64,000 bases of DNA, from NCBI RefSeq assembly GCF_017874235.1, contig NZ_JAGGLC010000004.1:62001-126000 (forward strand), read 5' to 3'. How positions within the stretch are numbered: position 1 is the stretch's first letter; every line of letters begins with the position of its first letter. The stretch comes from Halolamina salifodinae (lineage in GTDB: Archaea > Halobacteriota > Halobacteria > Halobacteriales > Haloferacaceae). The position numbers were made by a program, and so were the translations under genes. Positions 16,948 to 25,887 of this stretch are shown here, one piece after another. The notes beneath the pieces were generated by a model. It was not told where the DNA came from. It did not search any database and worked only from the letters and a program-made list of their open reading frames with translations.

Positions 16948-17597
16948 GCCACAACGACGGCTGGGAGCCGGTAACCCGGCTCGGAAAGAAGGTACAGGAA
17001 GGCGAGATCACCTCGATGCAGGAGGCCCTGGAGTCGGGGCTCCCCCTGAAGGAACACGAGATCGTGGACCAGCTCCTCCCCGGCATGGAGGACGAGGTCC
17101 TCGACATCAACATGGTCCAGCGCATGACCGACTCGGGCCGGCGGGTGAAGTTCCGCTGTGTCTGTGTGGTCGGCAACCGCGACGGCTACCTCGGCTACGC
17201 CGAGGGTCGTGACGACCAGGTCGGCGGTGCGATCCAGAAGGCCATCGAGGTCGCCAAGATGAACATCATCAGCGTGGACCGCGGCTCGGGCTCCTGGGAG
17301 GACCAGGCCGGCGGCGTGAACTCGCTGACCCGGAAGGCCGAGGGGAAGGCCGGTTCGGTCGAAGTCGAAGTCATCCCGGCCCCGCAGGGGCTCGGGCTGG
17401 CCGGCGCCGAGACCGTCCGGAACATCCTCGAGCTTGCGGGCATCCAGGACGCGTGGACCCGTTCGGACGGCAACACGCGCACCACGGTCAACCTCGCGAA
17501 AGCGACGTTCAACGCACTCGAGAACGCCTCGCAGGCACGCACCCCGCGGCGCGCGCGGCGCGTCCAGCGCGAGGCAGAAGGTGAGGTGGGCAACTGA
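16944..17597 (+). CDS. rps5: Ribosomal protein uS5
   Basis: 217 residues with the double-stranded-RNA-binding half ([20 protein letters not shown], about 72-91) followed by the S5 C-terminal domain ([20 protein letters not shown]). It helps form the mRNA entry channel and affects decoding accuracy. The stop shares one base with the uL30 start. Confidence 0.98.
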   Translation: MSHNDGWEPVTRLGKKVQEGEITSMQEALESGLPLKEHEIVDQLLPGMEDEVLDINMVQRMTDSGRRVKFRCVCVVGNRDGYLGYAEGRDDQVGGAIQKAIEVAKMNIISVDRGSGSWEDQAGGVNSLTRKAEGKAGSVEVEVIPAPQGLGLAGAETVRNILELAGIQDAWTRSDGNTRTTVNLAKATFNALENASQARTPRRARRVQREAEGEVGN

Positions 17598-18055
17598 TGC
17601 GGGCGATCATCCAGCTCCGCGGCGAGGTCGACATGACCGCGGGCCAGCGAGACACCCTCGAGATGCTCAACCTCGGTCGCGTCAACCACGCCACCCTCGT
17701 CCCCGAGGCCGACACGTACGACGGGATGGTGGCGAAGGTCAACGACTTCGTCGCCTTCGGCGAGCCGTCCGTGGAGACGCTGGCGCTCGTCCTCGAGAAG
17801 CGTGCGGACGTCCTCGAGAGCGACGCCGCCGTCGACGAGGCGTTCGTCGCCGAGGAGACCGAGTACGACAGCTTCGAGGCGCTTGCCGAAGCGCTGCTCG
17901 ACGAGGAGACGACCCTGCGAGAGCAGGGTATCTCCCCGACGCTCCGTCTGCACCCGCCGCGTGGCGGCCACGACGGGATCAAGCACCCCGACAGCACGGG
18001 CGGTGAACTCGGTCCGCACGAGGACATCGACCCGCTCCTGGAGGCGATGCGATAA
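17597..18055 (+). CDS. rpl30: Ribosomal protein uL30
   Basis: 152 residues, the long archaeal form. The L30 core lies at the N-terminus (QLRGEVDMTAGQRDTLEMLN, then NHATLVPEADTYDGMVAKVN), and the C-terminal extension ends LRLHPPRGGHDGIKHPDSTG. It shares one base with uL15 at its stop. Confidence 0.97.
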   Translation: MRAIIQLRGEVDMTAGQRDTLEMLNLGRVNHATLVPEADTYDGMVAKVNDFVAFGEPSVETLALVLEKRADVLESDAAVDEAFVAEETEYDSFEALAEALLDEETTLREQGISPTLRLHPPRGGHDGIKHPDSTGGELGPHEDIDPLLEAMR

Positions 18056-18558
18056 TGACCAGTAAGAAACGACGCCAGCGCGGATCCCGCACCCACAGCG
18101 GCGGTAGCCACAAGAACCGGCGCGGCGCCGGACACCGTGGCGGCCGCGGCAAGGCCGGGAGCCGCAAACACGAGATGCACCACTACGGGCCCTGGGCGAA
18201 GCACGGCTTCACCCAGCCCGAGGAGGTACAGGACAACGTCGCCGAAGTGCGCGTCCAGAAGATCGACGAGGACGCCGCGCTACTGGCGGCGGAGGGCGTC
18301 GCCGAGAACGACGACGGCGCCTACACCATCGACGCACGCGACGTCGCCGAGGACGGCTGGGAGGTCGACGTGGTGAAGGTGCTCGGCAACGGGCAGGTCC
18401 GACAGGAGCTGCACGTCACCGCCGACGACTTCAGCGACTCAGCGACGGGGCTCATCGAGGCAGCTGGTGGCTCGACGACCGTCTCCGAGCGCGCCGAGGA
18501 GCGCGCCGAGCGGGAGGCCGAGCAGGCCGCCGAGTCAGAAGAAGCCAGCGAGGACTGA
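18055..18558 (+). CDS. rpl15: Ribosomal protein uL15
   Basis: 167 residues. The Gly/Arg/His-rich start SKKRRQRGSRTHSGGSHKNR threads into 23S rRNA, and the globular part ends before an acidic, Ala/Glu-rich tail (about 145-167). secY begins 3 nt after the stop, so the two are probably one transcript. Confidence 0.97.
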   Translation: MTSKKRRQRGSRTHSGGSHKNRRGAGHRGGRGKAGSRKHEMHHYGPWAKHGFTQPEEVQDNVAEVRVQKIDEDAALLAAEGVAENDDGAYTIDARDVAEDGWEVDVVKVLGNGQVRQELHVTADDFSDSATGLIEAAGGSTTVSERAEERAEREAEQAAESEEASED

Positions 18559-18561
18559 CAG

Positions 18562-20046
18562 ATGGGTTGGAAGGAGACCGCCGAACCGGTGCTCACGCGG
18601 ATGCCCACGGTCGCGCGGCCGGAGGGCCACGTCCCGTTCAAGCGCAAGCTAACGTGGACCGCCGGCATCCTCGTGATGTACTTCTTCCTGACGAACGTCA
18701 CGCTCTACGGGCTCCAGACCGGCGGGACTGACTTCTACGGGCAGTTCCGGTCGATCCTCGCCGGCGCATCCGGATCGATCCTACAGCTCGGGATCGGGCC
18801 AATCGTCACCGCGTCGATTGTCCTCCAGCTACTGGGCGGGGCCGACCTGCTCGGGCTGGACACCGAGAACGACCCGCGTGATCAGGTGCTCTACCAGGGG
18901 CTCCAGAAGCTGCTGGTCGTCGTGATGTGTATCCTGACCGGCGCACCGATGGTGTTCGCGAGCCCGCTGCTCAACGCCGACCCGATGGTCGCACAGTCCC
19001 TCGGGATCGGCCAGCGAGGCGTCGAAGGGCTGCTGTTCGCCCAGATCTTCGTCGGGGGGATCCTCCTCCTGTTCATGGACGAGATCGTGAGCAAGTGGGG
19101 GGTCGGCTCCGGGGTGGGCCTGTTCATCATCGCTGGTGTGAGCCAGCGGCTGGTGGGCGGGCTGTTCTCCTGGAGCGGGCTGACCGCCAACTCCACGGAC
19201 GGCTTCCTCGCCGTCTGGATCGGGATCATCACCGGGAGCACCGATCTTCCGGGTTCGCCGCTGACCAGCGAAGGGCTCTCGGCGATCTTCCTCGGCCAGG
19301 GGATGATCCTCGCGATGATCACGACGGTGCTGATCTTCGTCGTGGTCGTCTACGCCGAGAGCGTCCGGATCGAGATCCCGCTCTCGCACGCCCGCGTCAA
19401 GGGTGCTCGCGGGAAGTTCCCCGTGAAGCTCATCTACGCGAGCGTCCTGCCGATGATCCTCGTTCGGGCGCTGCAGGCGAACCTGCAGTTCCTTGGACAG
19501 ATCCTCCACAGCCAGTGGACCGGTATGCCCACCTGGCTCGGGGAGTACAGCGATCAGGGGCAGGTGACTGAGGGGCTGTTCTGGTACCTCAAGCCGATCC
19601 AGAGCCCCCAGGAGTGGATGTGGTTCGCGGGCGCGACCGTCACCCAGGACTGGTGGCAGGTGCTCGCCCGGATCGGCGTCGACCTGACGTTCATGATCGT
19701 CGGGGGCGCCGTGTTCGCGATCTTCTGGGTCGAGACCACCGGGATGGGCCCGGAGGCGACCGCCCAGCAGATCCAGAACTCGGGGATGCAGATCCCCGGG
19801 TTCCGACGGAACCCGCAGGTGATCGAGAAGGTGATGGAGCGGTACATCCCGCAGGTCACCGTCATCGGCGGCGCCCTCGTTGGGCTGCTGGCGGTGATGG
19901 CGAACATGCTCGGCACCATCGGGCAGGTCTCCGGAACGGGGCTGCTGCTGACGGTCTCCATTACGTACAAGCTGTACGAGGAGATCGCCGAGGAGCAGCT
20001 GATGGAGATGCATCCGATGATGCGCCAGATGTTCGGCTCGGAGTAG
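18562..20046 (+). CDS. secY: Protein translocase subunit SecY
   Basis: 494 residues with ten predicted membrane segments, the channel of the Sec translocon. The N-terminal amphipathic part (GWKETAEPVLTRMPTVARPE) is typical of archaeal SecY, as is the cytoplasmic loop ESVRIEIPLSHARVKGARGK. The loop between TM7 and TM8 (about residues 315-370) is longer than in bacterial SecY. It is the last gene of the S10-spc cluster; no adenylate kinase gene follows. Confidence 0.97.
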   Translation: MGWKETAEPVLTRMPTVARPEGHVPFKRKLTWTAGILVMYFFLTNVTLYGLQTGGTDFYGQFRSILAGASGSILQLGIGPIVTASIVLQLLGGADLLGLDTENDPRDQVLYQGLQKLLVVVMCILTGAPMVFASPLLNADPMVAQSLGIGQRGVEGLLFAQIFVGGILLLFMDEIVSKWGVGSGVGLFIIAGVSQRLVGGLFSWSGLTANSTDGFLAVWIGIITGSTDLPGSPLTSEGLSAIFLGQGMILAMITTVLIFVVVVYAESVRIEIPLSHARVKGARGKFPVKLIYASVLPMILVRALQANLQFLGQILHSQWTGMPTWLGEYSDQGQVTEGLFWYLKPIQSPQEWMWFAGATVTQDWWQVLARIGVDLTFMIVGGAVFAIFWVETTGMGPEATAQQIQNSGMQIPGFRRNPQVIEKVMERYIPQVTVIGGALVGLLAVMANMLGTIGQVSGTGLLLTVSITYKLYEEIAEEQLMEMHPMMRQMFGSE

Positions 20047-20169
20047 CCGAGCGACCCGCGGCTCCTTCTACATTCGTTTCTCGACGGCGAGTGCCGACAG
20101 CGTCGACGCCAGCGTGGCGTCAGCTGCGGCCACACTCCGTGAGTCATGGTACACCGGCTCAGAGTAAGG

Positions 20170-20177
20170 TTATAACC
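20170..20177 (+). promoter_or_regulatory. TATA box of the UPF0058 gene
   Basis: TTATAACC is centred about 30 nt before the ATG at 20203, so transcription should begin at or within a few bases of the start codon (leaderless). It separates this gene from the ribosomal operon. Confidence 0.55.
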
Positions 20178-20202
20178 CTCCAGCCGATACAGTCGTTGTC
20201 CT

Positions 20203-20445
20203 ATGAAAAAGCAGGAGCTCATCCACCTGCACGGCCTTCTCGCCGAACTACAGTCCCAGTTCGACGCTGCGGGTGAGACCGTCTCCGAGGAGTATCGAGA
20301 GCTCGGCGTCCAGCCGACGTCGATTCACCGGTCGAAAACTGACCACAAGGCAGCCGTGTTCGCGCTGATCCACGGTGTCACTGACGAACTCGAAAGCGGC
20401 GACGGCGACGCGGAGGCCGAGACCGTCTCGGCCACCGCCGACTGA
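20203..20445 (+). CDS. UPF0058-family small protein
   Basis: 80 residues. The sequence MKKQELIHLHGLLAELQSQF and the middle GVQPTSIHRSKTDHKAAVFA match the archaeal UPF0058 family, small helical proteins with conserved His residues whose function is unknown. The C-terminus is an acidic halophilic tail. It has its own TATA box and a single-gene context between secY and a small unknown gene. Confidence 0.85.
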   Translation: MKKQELIHLHGLLAELQSQFDAAGETVSEEYRELGVQPTSIHRSKTDHKAAVFALIHGVTDELESGDGDAEAETVSATAD

Positions 20446-20593
20446 CTCCGCTACGGCAGTTCGGTTCCTGACCAGAATCCCCGAGCGACGGCGTCGCCGT
20501 CCCGGCAACGAATCAGTTCATCGACTGAAGCGTTTATCCCTCTCGCACTCGTAGTTGAATTATGGCGCGCCGGGTAACCGCGCCGGTGAGATC

Positions 20594-20779
20594 ATGAGTG
20601 TACGACAGTCACAATCGGGCGACCTGCTGGCATCGTACCCCGACTTCGGGCTTAGCTGTCTGTACGACGACGAAGACGACCCCGCGGAGGTGACCGTCTT
20701 CCCGGGCGAGGAGCGCTCGACGACGGAGTGGCTCACCGCCGATGTGGAGAGCGCGGTCGCCCTCGAAGACGTGCGGTAA
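20594..20779 (+). CDS. Small haloarchaeal protein (DUF7511-like)
   Basis: 61 residues from ATG 20594; an upstream ATG at 20555 is less likely because sequence before [10 protein letters not shown] is not conserved-looking. The end [17 protein letters not shown] resembles the haloarchaeal DUF7511 group as I remember it; the function of that group is unknown. A TATA-like element near 20533 could serve it with a short leader. Confidence 0.6.
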   Translation: MSVRQSQSGDLLASYPDFGLSCLYDDEDDPAEVTVFPGEERSTTEWLTADVESAVALEDVR

Positions 20780-20900
20780 CGGTGCGGTCCCAGTTTTTCG
20801 GCTACGTCGACGACCACCCAGAGTAGTCAGGGGAGAGTCCCCGGTTCTGAGCCAACACCACGGAGGTAGCGTTAAACGAGCGGCGCCAGTACGCCGACCC

Positions 20901-21326
20901 ATGACCGACGACCCGACAGCATCGCTTCTCTCACACCTGCTCGTTCCGGTGGCAACCGAGACCGACGCCCGTGAGACGGCAGTCGCGCTCGCTCCCTACG
21001 CCCCCGACCGCGTGACGGTCGTTCACGTCGTCGAGAAAGGCGAGGGCGTGCCCGACGAGACGCCGGTCGAACAGTCCGAGTCCGTCGCCGAAGCGGCGTT
21101 CACGGCGTTCCGCGAGCAGTTCCCCGAGGCCGAAACGGAGACAGCCTACCGCCGCGATGTCGTTGCGGGCGTCATCGACGTCGCCGCCACGCTCGGGGTG
21201 AGCGCCATCGCGTTCCAGCCCCGGGAGGGGAGCCGACTCAAACAGTTCCTCGCGGGGGACCGAACCCTCCGGCTCGTGACCGAGGCCGACCGCCCCGTGA
21301 TCACGCTGCCGGGGCGCACCGATTGA
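20901..21326 (+). CDS. Universal stress protein-like, UspA family
   Basis: 141 residues from ATG 20901, chosen because the Usp fold begins there ([20 protein letters not shown]). The end [20 protein letters not shown] and [18 protein letters not shown] matches the last strands of a Usp domain, but the glycine-rich ATP loop is mostly replaced, so it may not bind nucleotide. It is unrelated in position to the other stress protein at 2491-2940. Confidence 0.8.
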   Translation: MTDDPTASLLSHLLVPVATETDARETAVALAPYAPDRVTVVHVVEKGEGVPDETPVEQSESVAEAAFTAFREQFPEAETETAYRRDVVAGVIDVAATLGVSAIAFQPREGSRLKQFLAGDRTLRLVTEADRPVITLPGRTD

Positions 21327-21369
21327 GGGGAGAGCTCACGGCGGGCTTCGACGGCCGCTCGGCCGATAG

Positions 21370-22251
21370 CTACGCCGCGAGCAGTTCTGTCTCGACGACC
21401 GTCACGTCCTCGTCGATGACCAGGCGGAGCACGTCGTCGTCGATCCGACAGCGCACTTCGACACGCCACGGGTCGCGTGAGAGCACCTCGTCCTCGGCGT
21501 ACTGATAGATCGACCAGGGGTAGCGCTCGAAGATAGCGATCCCGTGGTCGTGGAAGAAGCTGATCACCGCCGGCTCGATGTTCATCGCGAACGGGACGCC
21601 CGAATGCATCGACCAGCCACACCGTTTGCAGACGAACTTCGCCACCGAGGAGTACACCCGTTCGTTGAACTCCTCCAACTCCCCGCCCTCCTCGATCAGG
21701 TCGCGGTCGACCGTCCCCGCACAGTAGGGACAGATCCCCTGGCGCATGGATAGCTGATCCCTAAAGATGTACGTCCCGCCCGCCCGGAGCAGCGACTCGG
21801 GCTTCTCACGGTCGAAGCTTGCCGGCGGGATGGCATACCGGATGACGAGGTTGTCACAGACGCTACAGCCGAGGTGGAACCGGCTGTCCCCGTACCACGC
21901 CGCCGCCTCCGCGCCACAGTACGGGCAGTGCTCGTCCTCGACGGGCACGGGGTCGGTCCCCTCGTCGGCGGTGTACGCCCCCGAGACGATGGCCTGGTAG
22001 ATGTTGCTCCCGGGGGGGTTCAGTTCGTATCCCTCCTCCTGTTTGGCGACTAGCCGACCGGTCAGCTCCGAGAGGTGGTAGTTGAACCGTCCGTTGTCCT
22101 CGACGCCGACGCGGCGCTGGAGGCCGGTGAAGGAGACGGGCATCTCCTCGCCGGCCGCCTCCGCCTCCCCGAGTGCTCGCAGGATGTCGAGTCGGACCTC
22201 GGTCGAAAGGAGGTCGAACGCCTCGATTGACCCGTCGACGTCGTCACGCAT
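21370..22251 (-). CDS. Winged-helix transcription regulator with two zinc ribbons
   Basis: 293 residues from ATG 22251. Residues 10-75 form an ArsR-like winged helix (AFDLLSTEVRLDILRALGEA, then FTGLQRRVGVEDNGRFNYHL). The remainder has two zinc-ribbon pairs (CPYCGAEAAAW with GCSVCDN; CPYCAGTVDRD with VCKRCG). Haloarchaea encode many such proteins of unknown regulon. The TATA box lies 31 nt before the ATG, so the start is well supported and the message is probably leaderless. The open frame upstream of this ATG is not coding. Confidence 0.82.
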   Translation of the reverse strand: MRDDVDGSIEAFDLLSTEVRLDILRALGEAEAAGEEMPVSFTGLQRRVGVEDNGRFNYHLSELTGRLVAKQEEGYELNPPGSNIYQAIVSGAYTADEGTDPVPVEDEHCPYCGAEAAAWYGDSRFHLGCSVCDNLVIRYAIPPASFDREKPESLLRAGGTYIFRDQLSMRQGICPYCAGTVDRDLIEEGGELEEFNERVYSSVAKFVCKRCGWSMHSGVPFAMNIEPAVISFFHDHGIAIFERYPWSIYQYAEDEVLSRDPWRVEVRCRIDDDVLRLVIDEDVTVVETELLAA

Positions 22252-22277
22252 CCCTCCGGACTGGAACCCCAAGATGC

Positions 22278-22286
22278 TTATAATTT
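22278..22286 (-). promoter_or_regulatory. TATA box of the winged-helix regulator
   Basis: AATTATAAG on the minus strand lies about 31 nt before the start codon at 22251. It is one of the clearest TATA matches in the window. Confidence 0.55.
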
Positions 22287-22595
22287 CTGCGCTGTCAGCA
22301 GTGAACGGGAGCCGCGAAACGCGTGTCGATCCCGGTGGACTGTCGCGATTTCTCTCACCACAGGAAGTGAAACGTCGTTCACCGAGCGTTTTTGAGAGGG
22401 TAGGACGAAAAGGGCCACGCGTGCGAGAGGATGGATCTGCCTCTGACACACGGTCGCCTCCGCACGAGACCGGCTCCTCACCCACCTTCCGGTGAGGAGC
22501 GTTTCGGATTACGGGAACGCTTTACTCCCCGCCAGCGCAAGCGCCCGCATGCACCGACTCCGTCCTGACTGCCCTGCCTGGCCCAGCGAGCAGCC

Positions 22596-23585
22596 GTGAC
22601 CGGGGGGTACGCCCGCCGCGAGAAGCCGAGTCGCTACGCGTTCTCCACCCGCGAGATCACGTTCGACGACCGGCAGGGCCACCTCTTCGTCCCCGACCGC
22701 CCGGAGACGCCGCCGGTCGTCGTCCTCGCACCCGGCGCGGGCCTGCGCTGGCGCGCGGCGCTCGAACCGACCGCCGAGCGACTCGCGGCCCGGGGCTACG
22801 CCGTCTTCGCATTCGACCACCGCGGCTTTGGCGGCAGCGAGGAGCCACGCTCCTCGAGCAACCGGGCAAATCCCGGTGAAGTCGACGAGGAACGACTGCT
22901 CTCGCCCGCGCGCCAGCGCGCTGACCTCGACGCCGCCATCGAGGCGATGCAGGACGACCCGGCAGTCGATGGCGACCGCCTCGCGCTCTGGGGGATGGAC
23001 CTCTCTGCTGGCACCGCACTCGCGGCCGCCGCCGATTCGTTCCGCGTCGACGCCGTCGTCGCCCGGTTCCCCGTGCTCGCAGGGAAAACGCTGCTTCCCG
23101 GCTGGGTCCGCCCCCGACTCCGCGGGCTGGTCCGCGGGGTCGCCGATTACCCCATCTCCGCGCTGGGGCGCCTGCGTGGCGTCGAGGCAAGTGAGCGAGG
23201 GCACCACGTCCCACTGTTCGGCGAACCGGGGGAGACCGCAGCCATCGTCGCCCCCGGCGCCGAACGCAGTGTGCGGACCGCGCTCGGGCGCGATCCGGGG
23301 ACGACGCCCGCACGCTCGTTCGTGACGCTTCAACGTCACGACTGCCGAGACGTGCTCGCCGATCTCTCCTGCCCGGCGCTGTTCGTCGCCGGCGCCCACG
23401 ACGAGGTGGCGCCCGCCGAGCGCGTCGCCGCCGCCAGCGAGGAGGCCCCCGACGCCTCGCTCGTCCGGGTGCCGGCCGACCATTACAGCGCCCTCGACGG
23501 CGAGGGGCTGGAGCGCACGCTGAACCACGAACTCGCCTTTCTCGACGCCGAACTCCGCCGAGATGCCAGCACAAAGCACTTGTAG
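22596..23585 (+). CDS. Alpha/beta-hydrolase-fold protein with an Asp in the nucleophile position
   Basis: 329 residues from GTG. The oxyanion region VVVLAPGAGLRWRAALEPTA and YAVFAFDHRGFGGSEEP mark an alpha/beta hydrolase. At the nucleophile elbow the sequence is ALWGMDLSAGTALA, which aligns Asp where serine hydrolases have Ser. The acid (LFVAGAHDEVAP) and His (ADHYSALD) of a triad are present. An Asp nucleophile is known in dehalogenases and epoxide hydrolases, so the enzyme may be active with different chemistry. Substrate unknown. The next gene starts 21 nt downstream. Confidence 0.75.
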   Translation: MTGGYARREKPSRYAFSTREITFDDRQGHLFVPDRPETPPVVVLAPGAGLRWRAALEPTAERLAARGYAVFAFDHRGFGGSEEPRSSSNRANPGEVDEERLLSPARQRADLDAAIEAMQDDPAVDGDRLALWGMDLSAGTALAAAADSFRVDAVVARFPVLAGKTLLPGWVRPRLRGLVRGVADYPISALGRLRGVEASERGHHVPLFGEPGETAAIVAPGAERSVRTALGRDPGTTPARSFVTLQRHDCRDVLADLSCPALFVAGAHDEVAPAERVAAASEEAPDASLVRVPADHYSALDGEGLERTLNHELAFLDAELRRDASTKHL

Positions 23586-23606
23586 GCTAGCAGCGACCGA
23601 TACGGT

Positions 23607-24611
23607 ATGGACAGCAAACGCGTCCTCGCCGCCGGCGCCATCGTGGTCGTCGTCGGCACCCTCCTCGCCGCGGCAGCGGTGCCCGCGGCGATCTCCGACC
23701 CCGGCGACGACGGGCCGATCCGCCCCGGACCGGTGCGGGTCGTCGACGCCGACATCGCGACAGGGGAGATCACGGGACAGACCGCCGACCTCAGACTGTA
23801 CGCCACGCTCGACCACCGCGGCAACCCCGCGGAGAACGTCTCGGTTCACTTCAAAGCGACCGACGCCGAGTCCGGCCTGCTCGTCGCCGAGCGGGAACTC
23901 TCGGTCGGGAACCTCACCGCCGAGGGCGAGCGCCGCGTCTCCACGGTGCTCTCGGTGCCCCGTGAGGGCGGCTACGTACTGGAAGGGATCGTCTACCGGA
24001 ACGGCACGCGCGTCGACGAGTTCAGCCGCGAAGTCAGCGGCGTCGAGGCGCTGACGCCCAACTACGCCCGCTCGAACGTGAGCTTCGTCGAGGACCCCGT
24101 GCTCGAACCGGTGACCGTCTCCATCGCCGACGCCGGCGAGAACCGCACCACGCTCGAACTCGGCGGCTGGCTCACCGCCACCGGGCCCAGCGAGGCCGAC
24201 TCGCTCTCGGTGACGTTCATCGTCCGGCAGGCCGAGTCGAACGTCGTCGCCGCCCGGACCACCGTCGACGCCGGCGGCCTGCGTGAGGGGCGCAGTGAGA
24301 CGGCCACCGCCGACGTGACGGTGCCCAGCGAGTACAACTACTACGTCGACGCGGTGCTCTCTCGGGACGGCGTCATCATCGACACCGCCGCCGGCGTGGT
24401 CAACCTGGACCCGACGGAGACCATCGAGCGCAACCAGACCAGACGCGAGGTCGAGTTCGACGCCAGCGACTTCGACAGCGACGACGGCGAGGGCCAACCG
24501 CCCGAGCGGACCGAGGCCGCCCAGACGGTGACCCAGACGCCCGGCTTCGGGCCCGGCGTCGCCGCCGTGGCGCTGCTCGGGGCTGGCCTGCTGGCACGGA
24601 GGCGACGATGA
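23607..24611 (+). CDS. Exported surface protein with PGF-CTERM anchor (DUF7490-like)
   Basis: 334 residues. An N-terminal signal/anchor (SKRVLAAGAIVVVVGTLLAA, about 3-22) is followed by a beta-rich exported region with several N-glycosylation sites (NVS, NLT, NRT). The end is a PGF-CTERM sorting signal: TPGFGPG, a hydrophobic stretch and RRRR. In haloarchaea this signal is processed by an archaeosortase and the protein is attached to lipid at the cell surface. The next gene overlaps by 4 bp and encodes a membrane protein, suggesting a surface pair. Confidence 0.85.
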   Translation: MDSKRVLAAGAIVVVVGTLLAAAAVPAAISDPGDDGPIRPGPVRVVDADIATGEITGQTADLRLYATLDHRGNPAENVSVHFKATDAESGLLVAERELSVGNLTAEGERRVSTVLSVPREGGYVLEGIVYRNGTRVDEFSREVSGVEALTPNYARSNVSFVEDPVLEPVTVSIADAGENRTTLELGGWLTATGPSEADSLSVTFIVRQAESNVVAARTTVDAGGLREGRSETATADVTVPSEYNYYVDAVLSRDGVIIDTAAGVVNLDPTETIERNQTRREVEFDASDFDSDDGEGQPPERTEAAQTVTQTPGFGPGVAAVALLGAGLLARRRR

Positions 24612-24991
24612 GCGACGACCAGTCGAGCGACGACCAACCGAGAGACAAGCGGCCACAGACGGAGGATCCCATGACCGACACCACCGACACCGACATCGAA
24701 CCGGCAGGCGGGAGCGAATCGGCTACCGGAACCGACCCAGCCGAGAACCGCACCGACGAGGGGAGCGACGACCGCAGCGACCTGCGGCGCACGCTCAACT
24801 ACGCGCTGCTGGGTGGGCTGTCGCTGCTGGCGCTGATCGCGACGATCCAACTGTACCTCAACGTCTCGTCGGCGATCAACCAGTGGGTTACCTACGAGTA
24901 CCGCTCGCTGTTCCAGGCGGCGTTCAACCTCACGGTGCTACTGCTGGTGAGCACGGGGATGGTCTGGCAGGTCCGCCGACTCCGGGAATAG
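24608..24991 (+). CDS. Membrane protein with disordered acidic N-terminus (DUF8060-like)
   Basis: 127 residues. The first 55 are acidic and Ser/Thr-rich with no predicted fold; two membrane helices follow (YALLGGLSLLALIATIQLYL and AAFNLTVLLLVSTGMVWQV) with a short basic end. It overlaps the PGF-CTERM gene by 4 bp and is probably co-translated with it. The family assignment is from memory and tentative; no function is known. Confidence 0.65.
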   Translation: MSDDQSSDDQPRDKRPQTEDPMTDTTDTDIEPAGGSESATGTDPAENRTDEGSDDRSDLRRTLNYALLGGLSLLALIATIQLYLNVSSAINQWVTYEYRSLFQAAFNLTVLLLVSTGMVWQVRRLRE

Positions 24992-25837
24992 CTACGCGGT
25001 CGCCAGCCACCAGGCGGCGACCACCGCAAGCCCGCCGACTGCCGTCGACGCGACGGCGTGCAGCCGCAGGCGGTCGAGCATCGCGTGGGCGTCGTCGTCG
25101 ACGCTCAGCGCGTCGTGCACGTCGCTCCCTAACTCACAGCGCGGGAGGAAGTCCATCGCGACGTGGAGGAACACCCCGGTCGCGAAGCCGAACACCAGAG
25201 CGTTGAACCGCGGGTCCGCGGGGAGCGTGACCGAACTCGCCAGCACCGCCACGACCCCGACGCCGGCCGCCGGGAGCAGTACCGGGTGCCAGGAGCGCCC
25301 GTTTCGGGTGAGTCGCCCGGCGGCCGCATAGCCCGCGGGCCCCTTGTGCGAGACGATAGCCACCCCGAGTAGCCGCCCCAACTCCGGCATGTTGCCGTAG
25401 ACGATACCGATGATCGCGCCAGCGGCAGCCGCGTGAGCGGTTAACTGTGCGACCGTCGAGTCCATCGGGAGGTTCACGTGTGAGAGTCGGTGGCCGACCG
25501 TGTGGGCGCCGAAGCCGACGATGACGCCGGCCGCGACGCCGAGGCCGCCAAAGCGGAGGTGGTGGCCGAGCGCGTCGGGTAAAAGGAACACCCCGACGCT
25601 GACGACCATCGCGCCGCTGGCGAGCCCCGAGCCCCAGACGAGGGTACGCGGGCGCTCGTTGCCGGCCCGGAGCGACAACCACACGCCGCCGACCATGGCC
25701 ACGAACGCGACCCAGCCGATCTGTATCGGTTTCCACGCGCCCGTCGCGGCCGCCAGCGCCGTCGCCGCGAGCAGGAGCAGGACGCCGGCGACGCCGAGGG
25801 CACGCTCCCCCCGCAGTTCACGATCCGCTGTATCCAT
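24992..25837 (-). CDS. ZIP-family metal transporter
   Basis: 281 residues with about eight predicted membrane helices. ZIP features are the helix with His residues (AHTVGHRLSHVNLPMD), GAIIGIVYGN in TM4 and HKGPAGYAAAG in TM5, which form the metal path in this family. It probably imports zinc or another divalent metal into the cytoplasm. Its stop is adjacent to the stop of the preceding plus-strand gene (convergent, no gap). Confidence 0.85.
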   Translation of the reverse strand: MDTADRELRGERALGVAGVLLLLAATALAAATGAWKPIQIGWVAFVAMVGGVWLSLRAGNERPRTLVWGSGLASGAMVVSVGVFLLPDALGHHLRFGGLGVAAGVIVGFGAHTVGHRLSHVNLPMDSTVAQLTAHAAAAGAIIGIVYGNMPELGRLLGVAIVSHKGPAGYAAAGRLTRNGRSWHPVLLPAAGVGVVAVLASSVTLPADPRFNALVFGFATGVFLHVAMDFLPRCELGSDVHDALSVDDDAHAMLDRLRLHAVASTAVGGLAVVAAWWLATA

Positions 25838-25887
25838 CTACTGGGACTCATGCCGTTCCCGTTGAAAAGTGCTGGTAGTCGGCCGGC

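Noticed and set aside
22509..24656. 715-codon minus-strand frame opposite the hydrolase and PGF-CTERM genes
   Set aside because: The composition is Arg/Gly/Val-rich with no motif, while both plus-strand proteins have clear domains.
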